This document shows positions 15,866 to 22,445 of a stretch of DNA of 62,839 nucleotides, one piece after another. The position numbers and the translations under genes were made by a program. Position 1 is the first letter of the stretch. Every line of letters begins with the position of its first letter. The notes beneath the pieces were generated by a model. It was given only the letters and a program-made list of their open reading frames with translations. It ran no database searches and was not told where the DNA came from. This stretch comes from a virus, in IMG/VR virus record IMGVR_UViG_3300047548_001519, positions 1 through 62,839 of that record; one strand, 5' to 3'.

Positions 15866-15940
15866 TGGAGCGGGATACCGGATTCGAACCGGTGACGAAC
15901 AGCTTGGAAGGCTGACACTCTACCCCTGAGTTAATCCCGC
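15866..15940 (-). tRNA. tRNA-Gly(UCC)
   Basis: Acceptor GCGGGAT/ATCCCGC, anticodon arm CAGCCTTCCAAGCTG (TCC), T-arm CCGGTTCGAATCCGG, discriminator T, encoded CCA. Confidence 0.93.
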
Positions 15941-15941
15941 A

Positions 15942-16502
15942 TTACATTGATGGTCCATTACCATTCTTAAAACCAATCTGACCACCTTCCGCTTCAATTC
16001 GTTTGATTACTTCCTCGAAAAGAATTGGAGCAAAGTCTGTCTGTTCAACACATACACAATGATACCGTGTATCGATAACTTTGTCAATCTTAACTCGATT
16101 GGCATGGAGATGCCCGTGAATGTTTGTTCCAAACCGGCCAAGACTTTCTGGATGGATGGGAATATGACTAAGAATCATTCCGTTCATAACATGATATGCA
16201 CGAAGCTCACGAAAGTATTGTCTGTACTCCTCATCACGGAAGATGTCATGGTTACCACGAATCAGAACCTTGTCACCGTTCAAGCGAGTGAGTGTAGATA
16301 ATGCCTTACGGTTAATTACTACATCGCCAAGATGATACACTTTGTCGTTGGGACGCACACGATCGTTCCAGCGTTTGATCATTTCTTCATCCATCTCTGC
16401 TGGATCATCCCAAGGACGGAGCTTTGATCCATCATCTCTTAAGAATCGGCATACACCAGCATGACCAAAATGCGTATCGCTAACAAGCCATACAGCAGGC
16501 AT
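15942..16502 (-). CDS. Calcineurin-like metallophosphoesterase
   Basis: 186 aa from the ATG at 16502, chosen for the GGAG 7 nt upstream; a longer frame would run into tRNA-Pro. Metal-binding motifs in order: SDTHFGH (D-x-H), YHLGDVV (GD), LIRGNHD (GNHD), ILSHIP and GHLHANR. This is the YfcE/MJ0936-type phosphodiesterase fold. Substrate unknown. It lies between two tRNA genes in the same direction. Confidence 0.85.
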   Translation of the reverse strand: MPAVWLVSDTHFGHAGVCRFLRDDGSKLRPWDDPAEMDEEMIKRWNDRVRPNDKVYHLGDVVINRKALSTLTRLNGDKVLIRGNHDIFRDEEYRQYFRELRAYHVMNGMILSHIPIHPESLGRFGTNIHGHLHANRVKIDKVIDTRYHCVCVEQTDFAPILFEEVIKRIEAEGGQIGFKNGNGPSM

Positions 16503-16525
16503 TATGCTTCTCCATAATAAATTAG

Positions 16526-16601
16526 TGGTCTCCGTACTAGGATTTGAACCTAGACCGCTGCGCCCCAAACGCACCACGCTACCTGATTACGCCATACGGA
16601 G
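16526..16601 (-). tRNA. tRNA-Pro(UGG)
   Basis: Acceptor CTCCGTA/TACGGAG, anticodon loop with TGG (GTGCGTTTGGGGCGC), T-arm CTAGGTTCAAATCCTAG, encoded CCA. Confidence 0.93.
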
Positions 16602-16608
16602 TTAAATT

Positions 16609-16684
16609 TGGTGCCGGTAACAGGGGTCGAACCCGTGACCTTCGCATTACAAATGCGCTGCTCTACCAACTGAGCTACACCGGC
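16609..16684 (-). tRNA. tRNA-Thr(UGU)
   Basis: Acceptor GCCGGTG/TACCGGC, anticodon arm CGCATTTGTAATGCG (TGT), T-arm ACGGGTTCGACCCCTGT, encoded CCA. Confidence 0.93.
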
Positions 16685-16701
16685 ATGTTTCTATTTAGCA
16701 T

Positions 16702-16785
16702 TGGTGAGAGTACTGTCATATCCTTTTAAGACCTAAACGAGAGGTCTCCTGACATACCTCTAGAACCACCACAGTTCTATTCTCC
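16702..16785 (-). ncRNA. tRNA-like element with encoded CCA but no canonical T-arm
   Basis: Between tRNA-Thr and tRNA-Arg. 5' GAGAATA can pair with 3' TACTCTC (one mismatch), followed by ACCA. A GAAC-TGTGGTG-GTTC arm sits at the D position, and AGACCT-CTCGTTT-AGGTCT is a perfect 6-bp stem with a 7-nt loop. No TTCRA T-loop is present. Either a degenerate tRNA or a dedicated small RNA. Confidence 0.45.
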
Positions 16786-16788
16786 GAA

Positions 16789-16867
16789 TGAGAGTGAGTA
16801 ATATGCAGGATCGTATTTCACCACGACAGTCTGGCTGCTGGTTAGGCATTTTGCCCTAGGACTCTCA
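16789..16867 (-). ncRNA. Cryptic cloverleaf-like element
   Basis: A perfect 7-bp terminal stem TGAGAGT/ACTCTCA encloses three arms: TAGG/CCTA (16843-16858), CAG/CTG (16827-16840) and TCGT-GGTGAAAT-ACGA (16811-16826). This is the topology of a tRNA without a canonical T-loop or CCA. It abuts the previous tRNA-like element. Possibly a decayed tRNA. Confidence 0.4.
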
Positions 16868-16882
16868 ACAATGCTAACTGGC

Positions 16883-16952
16883 CCGGCCGCCAGGAATCGA
16901 ACCTGGATCACAAGATTAGAAGTCATGTGTACTATCCATTGTACTACGGCCA
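16883..16952 (-). tRNA. tRNA-Arg(UCU)
   Basis: Acceptor TGGCCGT/GCGGCCG (two G-U pairs), anticodon TCT in ATGACTTCTAATCTTG, T-arm CCAGGTTCGATTCCTGG. CCA does not appear to be encoded directly after the discriminator, unlike its neighbours. The D-arm is short. Confidence 0.85.
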
Positions 16953-16955
16953 GCG

Positions 16956-17031
<76 letters not shown>

Positions 17032-17039
17032 GTACTATT

Positions 17040-17116
17040 TGGCGGACCCGACGAGACTCGAACTCGCAACTTCTGCCGTGACAGGGCAGTGCTCTAACCA
17101 ATTGAACTACGGGTCC
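17040..17116 (-). tRNA. tRNA-Asp(GUC)
   Basis: Acceptor GGACCCG/CGGGTCC, anticodon arm CTGCCCTGTCACGGCAG (GTC), T-arm GCGAGTTCGAGTCTCGT, encoded CCA. Confidence 0.94.
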
Positions 17117-17124
17117 TAAAACAA

Positions 17125-17148
17125 AATAGCCTCCATATGGAGGCTATT
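17125..17148 (-). terminator. Terminator-like hairpin in the tRNA leader
   Basis: AATAGCCTCC-ATAT-GGAGGCTATT followed on the minus strand by TTGTTTT: a perfect 10-bp stem with a U-rich tail. It lies about 40 nt downstream of the promoter at 17187-17215 and just before tRNA-Asp. It may attenuate tRNA transcription or end transcripts coming from the hairpin array. Confidence 0.7.
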
Positions 17149-17186
17149 GAAAATTCTTAACAAATGTGCTCTCATATTGTTCGATT

Positions 17187-17215
17187 ATTATATATGCTCA
17201 TTTGTGTAAAGTCAA
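17187..17215 (-). promoter_or_regulatory. Sigma70-type promoter of the tRNA cluster
   Basis: TTGACT - 17 bp - TATAAT on the minus strand, reading toward the six tRNAs at 15866-17116. Confidence 0.85.
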
Positions 17216-17219
17216 CTGG

Positions 17220-17385
17220 TTAATCTGGTTCCTCTTCTACGTGCTCAATAATGCGATAATGTTCTGCAGTGGACATTAGCAAATTTCTGAAATTATCTCT
17301 TGCCTCTACCAGTTTTTCGTACCCTTGTCCGCCTTGGGCACTTACTGACGTACCCCGCGGTAGTTTGAATTTGCTGTGTTGTCAT
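17220..17385 (-). pseudogene. Frame-disrupted small ORF
   Basis: The frame from ATG (17385) reads MTTQQIQTTAGYV. A +1 shift near GTCAGTAAG continues as SAQGGQGYEKLVEARDNFRN and on to IIEHVEEEPD and a stop at 17220. The second part looks like real protein, but neither frame is open throughout and there is no ribosome binding site. Could be a decayed gene, a programmed frameshift or a chance frame. Its start lies in the 3' arm of the inverted repeat 17361-17565. Confidence 0.35.
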
Positions 17386-17565
17386 GTTATAGATGCCTTC
17401 ACCGTACATCGTTTGATTTTAACAGCTAACCTTATTCTCTATGCGTCCAAAGAGTATTTGGCTTCGACCAACTCCTGATTACAAGTATGCGCTCATGTAA
17501 CCACTCAGAGATTCACTATCCTGCGATCACAGGAATTTTCCATAACAACACAGCAAATTCAACTA
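17361..17565 (-). ncRNA. Large hairpin module M0
   Basis: 17361-17386 and 17541-17565 form a near-perfect inverted repeat of about 25 bp around GAATTTGCTGTGTTGT, with one bulge. Its one sequence mismatch is a G-U pair only in minus-strand RNA. The 154-nt interior holds more small hairpins (CCTG-TGATCG-CAGG and an arm around GGTCGAAGCC) and no gene. 17566-17661 carries CCTAC-GGTT-GTAGG and CAGAATAA/TTATTCTG hairpins. Function unknown. Confidence 0.5.
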
Positions 17566-17661
17566 CTTATCCTACGGTTGTAGGAACTATAATTGTTCTT
17601 AAATTGCGATAACTATCCATATTACTATAACAGAATAAGGATTATTCTGGAATACTAAGAA

Positions 17662-17742
17662 CTATTCAATCAACATCATTAGAGTCACAACCCAACTAAA
17701 CACTGTAATACAGACTGCAATAAAGAGATAATATGGTAGCAT
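17662..17742 (-). CDS. Single-pass membrane miniprotein within the RNA array
   Basis: 26 aa, MLPYYLFIAVCITVFSWVVT then LMMLIE, one hydrophobic helix. AGAGGA lies 8 nt before the ATG, and a TTGACA box lies 8 nt further up. It is the only frame in 17.4-18.7 kb with a good ribosome binding site. Confidence 0.45.
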   Translation of the reverse strand: MLPYYLFIAVCITVFSWVVTLMMLIE

Positions 17743-17768
17743 AGAACATTCCTCTTGTCAACTGCATT

Positions 17769-18683
17769 ATATTGAAACATACTGGCTGACTGGATGTACG
17801 CATTTAACTTTGGAACTTAATCCAACTGCACCAATACGCTTCAATATGGTGTCCCTATCGTTACCGGTCAGGGCTATTGTCGGGACTTCGTAGAACCCGA
17901 TCATGACATTGTGTATGACTAGTACACCTGTTTCAATCACATCCTCTACTACTAACCATATTGAAGCACACTGTCGCCAAGGCCGGTTATGATCCGTCTC
18001 TATGTACTAGGCGTTTAGTACATCGCATCACCAGATGCTTGTTCCTTAAATGTGCTTCAATATGATTACTCATATCGATCTTAACGATCTCCCACTGCTC
18101 ACGACTGCTTCCCAATTTCCCGTCAATCTGCACCTGTGGTCAGGCAAAGATCCTCATCGGCCCTGCCTTCTAGAGCAGGTGATCCTTGGGAAAGGACTCT
18201 TAGGCCTAAACCTGCCTAAGATCAGGCACTGCTATATTGAAACACACTCGGTGCTGATCAGGCACTTACAGGAATCGAACCTGCCACCCCGAGACTCAGA
18301 GCTGTATCCAACGAACCAATGCGCTTGGTCTGAATGTGCTTCAATATAGCCCGACTGGGGCTCATACATTGTACTACCGGTAGTACAATTGTACTACCCT
18401 TTAACGGAACAGTCGGCACTCCGTATGGCACCGGTTTTTCCCTAAAAGGTAAATTTCCACCACCGGAAGGACAAGTTTCGAACCTTGTTACCATATTGAA
18501 ACACACTCAACTTTCCTCTACCCTTGCCCGGCAAATCCGGCACAACAGCAGGATCTTGGTCAAATGTGCTTCAATATGGTAAACACCGAGTAGCATACAG
18601 GCGCACCCGCCCATATACCTTAAACTCTTATCCGCTTGATCTAGATTTTACACCACATCAAGTTTCGGTGTTACCATATTGAC
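17769..18683 (-). ncRNA. Array of hairpin-bounded RNA modules with tRNA-like motifs
   Basis: Alternating copies of ATATTGAARCACAC and its complement occur on the plus strand at 17769-17782/17835-17847 (U1), 17958-17971/18051-18063 (U2), 18234-18247/18335-18347 (U3) and 18493-18506/18565-18577 (U4). Part of the motif (ATATTGA, 18676-18682) closes a further module from about 18571. Mismatches between arms become G-U pairs only in minus-strand RNA, and U1 has a compensatory C-G to U-A change. Interiors and spacers contain T-arm-like pieces (GCAGGTTCGATTCCTGT at 18265-18281; ACAAGGTTCGAAACTTGT at 18471-18488; CGGGTTCTACGAAGTCCCG). No canonical tRNA or gene is found. Confidence 0.6.
18368..18398. 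repeat. Overlapping perfect palindromes
   Basis: ATTGTACTACC and its complement alternate three times, giving a 22-bp palindrome (18368-18389) overlapping a 20-bp one (18379-18398). It can form alternative hairpins or a cruciform between modules U3 and U4. Confidence 0.85.
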
Positions 18684-18746
18684 TAGTGTTTTGAGGTCAC
18701 CAGTCTGATAGATCACTATCACCTGTTACGTTATAATCAGCAGTGA

Positions 18747-19013
18747 TCATGCTTCCTCCTTCATGCCCATTGCACGAGCAGCGATAACGCCTGCTTTGTT
18801 CAAATACAGCACACGGTTGCGGGTAGCAGTTACAACGTATAAGCAGCCTTCTGCATCATCTGCCCGAGCGTCAAACTTTACGTTTGGATCCTTAAGCAGG
18901 GCAGTGATAGCCATCTTGCGGGCACGTTCGCCTTCGTTGTAGGTACCGTTGCAGCCGCACATGCAGCCTGGTTTACCGGAATAGCTACGGGTAGTTTGAT
19001 TTACTGTAAGCAT
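18747..19013 (-). CDS. Small unknown protein with a Gly-Cys motif
   Basis: 88 aa from the ATG at 19013, chosen for GGAGCG upstream and the promoter at 19046-19074 inside any longer frame. The N-terminus has CMCGCNGTY, and the rest is basic and beta-like (LYVVTATRNRVLYLNKAG). A similar CxCGC segment occurs in other phage small proteins. Function unknown. Confidence 0.6.
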   Translation of the reverse strand: MLTVNQTTRSYSGKPGCMCGCNGTYNEGERARKMAITALLKDPNVKFDARADDAEGCLYVVTATRNRVLYLNKAGVIAARAMGMKEEA

Positions 19014-19045
19014 CTTTCGCTCCTGTTTTGCTAGTGTATGTGTCA

Positions 19046-19074
19046 ATTATACAGCCAAAATCGCTAGATGTCAA
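19046..19074 (-). promoter_or_regulatory. Sigma70-type early promoter
   Basis: TTGACA - 17 bp - TATAAT on the minus strand: both boxes are perfect consensus with optimal spacing. Confidence 0.92.
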
Positions 19075-19084
19075 CCAAAAAATG

Positions 19085-19324
19085 CTAGACCAAACCCTGA
19101 AGCAATTGGCTAACCCACATTGGCTTATTGGCATCAACGACTGTTCCTGTGTTGGTCTCTATACGAACACGAACAATACGGTCAGGATTGCCAAAGCGTG
19201 TACTGACAGGATCAACTTTCAATACAGTACTGATATAGTAGAAATAACCGTTTCCGGAAGTAAGTTGAGTATCACTACCGAAACGGTCACCTACTTTAAC
19301 TTGATCATATGTTGGGTTAAACAT
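19085..19324 (-). CDS. Small unknown protein
   Basis: 79 aa, MFNPTYDQVKVGDRFGSDTQ at the start; predicted beta-rich. It has its own consensus promoter and GGGAGCGAG ribosome binding site. No family recognised. Confidence 0.6.
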   Translation of the reverse strand: MFNPTYDQVKVGDRFGSDTQLTSGNGYFYYISTVLKVDPVSTRFGNPDRIVRVRIETNTGTVVDANKPMWVSQLLQGLV

Positions 19325-19355
19325 CTCTCGCTCCCTGTTGTTTCACTATAACTAC

Positions 19356-19384
19356 ATTATACAACTAAGTCTGAATATAGTCAA
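19356..19384 (-). promoter_or_regulatory. Sigma70-type early promoter
   Basis: TTGACT - 17 bp - TATAAT on the minus strand, before the gene at 19085-19324. Confidence 0.88.
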
Positions 19385-19500
19385 GTTGTATTTTTACAAC
19401 AGTTGCTTATTTACAACACCATATTGAAACACACTATGCCTTTACCTCAAATCCGTCGCCCGCAAAAGGGGCCGGAATCGAACAGAGCATTTCTTCAAAC
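19385..19500 (-). ncRNA. Short promoter-driven RNA with T-arm-like start and array repeat
   Basis: Downstream of the promoter at 19510-19538 the RNA reads TGTTCGATTCCGGCCCC, then CTTTTGC and GGGCGACGG (a CCGGCCC/GGGC..CGG hairpin), then AGTGTGTTTCAATATGG (the array repeat, 19421-19436), and ends at GTTGTA-AAAA-TACAAC (19385-19400). It encodes no ORF. It looks like an isolated member of the array at 17769-18683. Confidence 0.5.
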
Positions 19501-19509
19501 AACAAGATC

Positions 19510-19538
19510 ATTATATACCTGTTTACTATAAAAGTCAA
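19510..19538 (-). promoter_or_regulatory. Sigma70-type promoter driving a non-coding segment
   Basis: TTGACT - 17 bp - TATAAT on the minus strand. The next 115 nt contain no gene, only the tRNA-like and hairpin segment. Confidence 0.85.
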
Positions 19539-19542
19539 CCGA

Positions 19543-20019
19543 TTATTTACCACAATTTTTGTCGGGATAGTACTGCGATGTATACTGCTCGATGTCGACC
19601 TCACACCTCTTTAGGAAGTCCACACCGTTATCGTTCTTGTACACATCGCGATAAAACACTCTTCGTATTCCTGCTCCATATATTAGTTTAGCACATTCAA
19701 TACAAGGAGCATGAGTACAAAATAAATAGGCACCATCACCTCCGTCACTAGAACGGGCAAGTTTTGATATAGCGTTAGCTTCAGCATGGATTGTTTCATC
19801 TTTTGTCCTCAATGTAATTGAACCATCATCGTTAACGATTTCGTTTTCACAGTTGTTATCCCAACCTGAAGGTGGATTGTTATACCCAATGGATATGATA
19901 CGGTTGTCTTTTACCACAACTGCACCTACTCTCAATCGGCGCGATGAGGAGAGCTGAGCAAAACGCTCGGCTACATCCATAAAAGCGTCGATCCATTTAG
20001 TCTTCATGTCGAGGAGCAT
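19543..20019 (-). CDS. dCMP deaminase
   Basis: 158 aa. The zinc sites are HAEANAI (His and catalytic Glu) and PCIEC, as in T4 Cd and ComEB. It supplies dUMP for ThyX. The start could also be 12 nt downstream (MKTKWIDAFM); neither has a strong ribosome binding site. It overlaps the upstream gene by 23 nt. Confidence 0.9.
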   Translation of the reverse strand: MLLDMKTKWIDAFMDVAERFAQLSSSRRLRVGAVVVKDNRIISIGYNNPPSGWDNNCENEIVNDDGSITLRTKDETIHAEANAISKLARSSDGGDGAYLFCTHAPCIECAKLIYGAGIRRVFYRDVYKNDNGVDFLKRCEVDIEQYTSQYYPDKNCGK

Positions 20020-20215
20020 TTATCAAGTGCACAAGAGCTTGGTACTCACCTTCCGTTAATGAAACTCTCTCTTGTCTATTCTTGCTAGAAATAATGATAT
20101 CATATCCTTCGCCGTTATACCAGTCGGTAATCTCAATATAGTCATTATCACCTGCGTGGTGACAAAATGGTTTGAGTTCGGCGAAGATACTTTCACGTTT
20201 ATAAAACCTACTCAT
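19997..20215 (-). CDS. Small unknown protein
   Basis: 72 aa, MSRFYKRESIFAELKPFCHH at the start, acidic and basic mixed, with a YDIIISSKN strand. It overlaps the dCMP deaminase start. No family recognised. Confidence 0.5.
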   Translation of the reverse strand: MSRFYKRESIFAELKPFCHHAGDNDYIEITDWYNGEGYDIIISSKNRQERVSLTEGEYQALVHLINAPRHED

Positions 20216-20270
20216 AATCTAAATATCCTTTTCGCTAATTTCTGAGCCCAGTTAAATTTCCAACGCTCTC

Positions 20271-20786
20271 TTACAGGACTACTCGGGGGCTTTGGGACTT
20301 GCGAGGTCTGCCCCTGGACCCTGCGGATTTTTTTACTTCAACCTCCTCCGCTTTGAGTTCATCCTTAGAGAGCTGAGGAATGTATCCAGCATCTGCAACT
20401 GCTTGCCTTGTAATGTTAGGATAGAGATCCGTCAGCTTCTGATCCTTAATTGCAATTAGAATCTTGCACTCATCCGGATGTAAACCTTCAAGCAGTTGAA
20501 TAAACATCGTCTCACGTCGAACAGCACTGATATCTTCTCTGCAGAAGTTTTGGAATTTCTTAGTCTCAGAAATAAACCTAGCTGGAGTCATTCCAAGAGG
20601 CTCTGCAGCTTCTTTGAATGGTGGCGTTCCATCTGGAAGCCTAAACTTACCAGCAGCCGTGAATGCACACCAGAAGATCACGTGCAGAGGACTTCCCTGA
20701 AGATCCTCGTTCTTTTTGTAGGTAGTCTGAAGCAATGACGGATTGTCATTGATTTCTTTCAACACCTCTGTTACATATTTTGCCAT
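20271..20786 (-). CDS. Conserved T4-like phage protein (DUF6433-like)
   Basis: 171 aa, helical, beginning MAKYVTEVLKEINDNPSLLQ. It resembles a protein conserved in T4-like and cyanomyovirus genomes near DNA metabolism genes. The C-terminus is a basic AT-hook-like tail (GSRGRPRKSQSPR). The GRPRK motif suggests DNA contact. Confidence 0.6.
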   Translation of the reverse strand: MAKYVTEVLKEINDNPSLLQTTYKKNEDLQGSPLHVIFWCAFTAAGKFRLPDGTPPFKEAAEPLGMTPARFISETKKFQNFCREDISAVRRETMFIQLLEGLHPDECKILIAIKDQKLTDLYPNITRQAVADAGYIPQLSKDELKAEEVEVKKSAGSRGRPRKSQSPRVVL

Positions 20787-20801
20787 TAAAATTCCTTTTA
20801 T

Positions 20802-20878
20802 TATAAATAGGAGTAGGTCGCGGAGCTGTAACTCCCACCTACACTACCCATTTATCAGTTATTTTATAGGAAAACAAC
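20802..20878 (+). promoter_or_regulatory. Late promoter and structured leader of a homing endonuclease
   Basis: TATAAATA (20802-20809) is followed after 3 nt by the hairpin GTAGGT-CGC-GGAG...CTCC-C-ACCTAC (20813-20842). The same architecture precedes the genes at 25670, 56375 and 57575. Unlike them, this copy lacks the CTAACATCT...AGGAGA tail. Confidence 0.75.
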
Positions 20879-21586
20879 ATGGACAGCAACTTTATTTACT
20901 GTGTTTATCTCACAACATATCGTGGAAATAAACTCCCTCCCTTCTACATCGGATCTTCCAGTATTGATAGAATAACTAAAGGATATCACGGTTCTGTGTT
21001 GTCCAAAAAGTACTCCGATATATGGAAAACCGAGTTACGTATCAACCCCCATCTATTCAAAACACAAATAATATCTAAACATACAAACCGCAAAGAAGCT
21101 CTTGCGAAAGAAAATTATATTCAAAAAACACTAAATGTAATAAAGTCTCCTTTATATATCAACCAAGCAATTGCTCAAATTAATGGATATGCTGGACACG
21201 ATGTTTCGGGTGTATGTAATCCTATGTATGGACAAGGTCACAAAGTAAAGGGTATGAAAAATGGTAGATATGGAGATAGCAGAACTACCTTTAAGGATAA
21301 AAACGGTAATAATATCTTCACATCACCACAAGATCCAAGAGTTGTTTCTGGCGATCTTATTGGAATAGGCACCAACGGCAATAAAATTAGCATTACTAAA
21401 CTTTCTGCAAAATTTCCCAATTGCAAAAAACAAACTCGTGGTGAGTTGTACAAACACATATATGATTGCTATATATCCTCAAAACTAAAGCGAACCATAT
21501 TTTGCAAAAATCACTCGCTTGATTACAATACCTTCTTAAAAATCATCAAGGTCGTTGAGGAGCAATCTACAGCGATATTTAATTAA
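20879..21586 (+). CDS. GIY-YIG homing endonuclease (antisense to operon)
   Basis: 235 aa. GIY-YIG core FIYCVYLTTYRGNKLPPFYIGSS at the N-terminus, with the family Arg/Glu further on (ALAKENYIQ). The middle has a NUMOD3-like NPMYGQGHKVKGMKNGRYG, and the C-terminus probably binds DNA. It lies on the plus strand and overlaps the 3' end of RNase H by 51 nt. It is driven by a late promoter. Confidence 0.8.
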   Translation: MDSNFIYCVYLTTYRGNKLPPFYIGSSSIDRITKGYHGSVLSKKYSDIWKTELRINPHLFKTQIISKHTNRKEALAKENYIQKTLNVIKSPLYINQAIAQINGYAGHDVSGVCNPMYGQGHKVKGMKNGRYGDSRTTFKDKNGNNIFTSPQDPRVVSGDLIGIGTNGNKISITKLSAKFPNCKKQTRGELYKHIYDCYISSKLKRTIFCKNHSLDYNTFLKIIKVVEEQSTAIFN

Positions 21587-22441
21587 ATAATTCATCACGC
21601 TCATTTTATCGCCCTTTGGAGTATTGTTAATAAAACAATTTATTACGGACTGCTCTACTTGGTGAGGTATTGCTGATAAATCAACCAGCGACGTATTGCG
21701 ATCCCAATTACGTCGTTCCTCATCATTGATGCAGGCATCTCGACCACGGGCGATAAAATCTGCAAGTCTTTTACTTGTCATTTTGCTTTGACGTGTTCCC
21801 TCTGTCACCAGTGCATCATCTCTTGACAATATATTTGGAATACCATCCCCCGAATCACCCTTTGCAATATGCTCAGCAAGGTATGCTATTGGATCATCAC
21901 ATTGTACCATCTTCTTTTGGATTGGACTATACTGCTTTACATTATCATACTTGTGAAGCTGTTTAAAGTCACCATCAGACGATACTATCATGATTGGCTG
22001 CTTCTGTTCAAAAAAGAAGTAGTCCTCTAGATGGTTTGTTTGTGACCACTTACAAATAGTAGCTACAATGTCATCTGCCTCAATATGGTCGAGATGAATC
22101 ACCTTGTAAGGAAAGTGAGCTGCAATATCCTCCCTTATCTGGGAGATGGTATCAAAGATCAGTTTCCAATCGAGATCGGACTGCGAACGAGCTTTGCTTC
22201 GGCCAGCTTTGTAGTAAGGGAAGATGTCCTTTCTCCAGTACTGCTTACCGTCACATGCAAGAATGATATCACCATACTGTTGACCAAACTTCTTCTTGTA
22301 GAATTTGAGCCCAGTAAGGATAGCATGACGAATAATATTCACAGCTTCCGGATTGTTTGCTTCCTTCTTCAGGTCTGCTTGGAATTGAAAGATGTTGGAT
22401 AGTGCCACTTGGCTGTAGTCTAGGATAATAATTTTAGTCAC
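21536..22441 (-). CDS. rnh: RNase H / 5'-3' exonuclease (T4 Rnh-like)
   Basis: 301 aa, like T4 Rnh (305). The FEN/PIN metal-binding acids are seen as IILDYSQ, LACDGKQYWRKDIFPYYKAG, HIEADDIVA and IVSSDGDFKQL, then GDSGDGIPN as the H3TH-like loop. It removes RNA primers and flaps during lagging-strand synthesis. The last residues (LLNDLDDF) lie in the overlap with the antisense homing endonuclease. Confidence 0.9.
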   Translation of the reverse strand: MTKIIILDYSQVALSNIFQFQADLKKEANNPEAVNIIRHAILTGLKFYKKKFGQQYGDIILACDGKQYWRKDIFPYYKAGRSKARSQSDLDWKLIFDTISQIREDIAAHFPYKVIHLDHIEADDIVATICKWSQTNHLEDYFFFEQKQPIMIVSSDGDFKQLHKYDNVKQYSPIQKKMVQCDDPIAYLAEHIAKGDSGDGIPNILSRDDALVTEGTRQSKMTSKRLADFIARGRDACINDEERRNWDRNTSLVDLSAIPHQVEQSVINCFINNTPKGDKMSVMNYLIKYRCRLLLNDLDDF

Positions 22442-22445
22442 CTTT

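Noticed and set aside
18050-18582. Several 80-100 residue frames on both strands in the array
   Set aside because: They begin with the repeat itself (MCFN from ATGTGCTTCAAT or its inverse), lack ribosome binding sites, and arise because the repeat contains a start codon on either strand.
17769-18683. CRISPR-like array of spaced repeats
   Set aside because: Repeats alternate in orientation, spacing varies from about 50 to 190 nt, and no cas genes are present. The pattern is one of paired stem arms.
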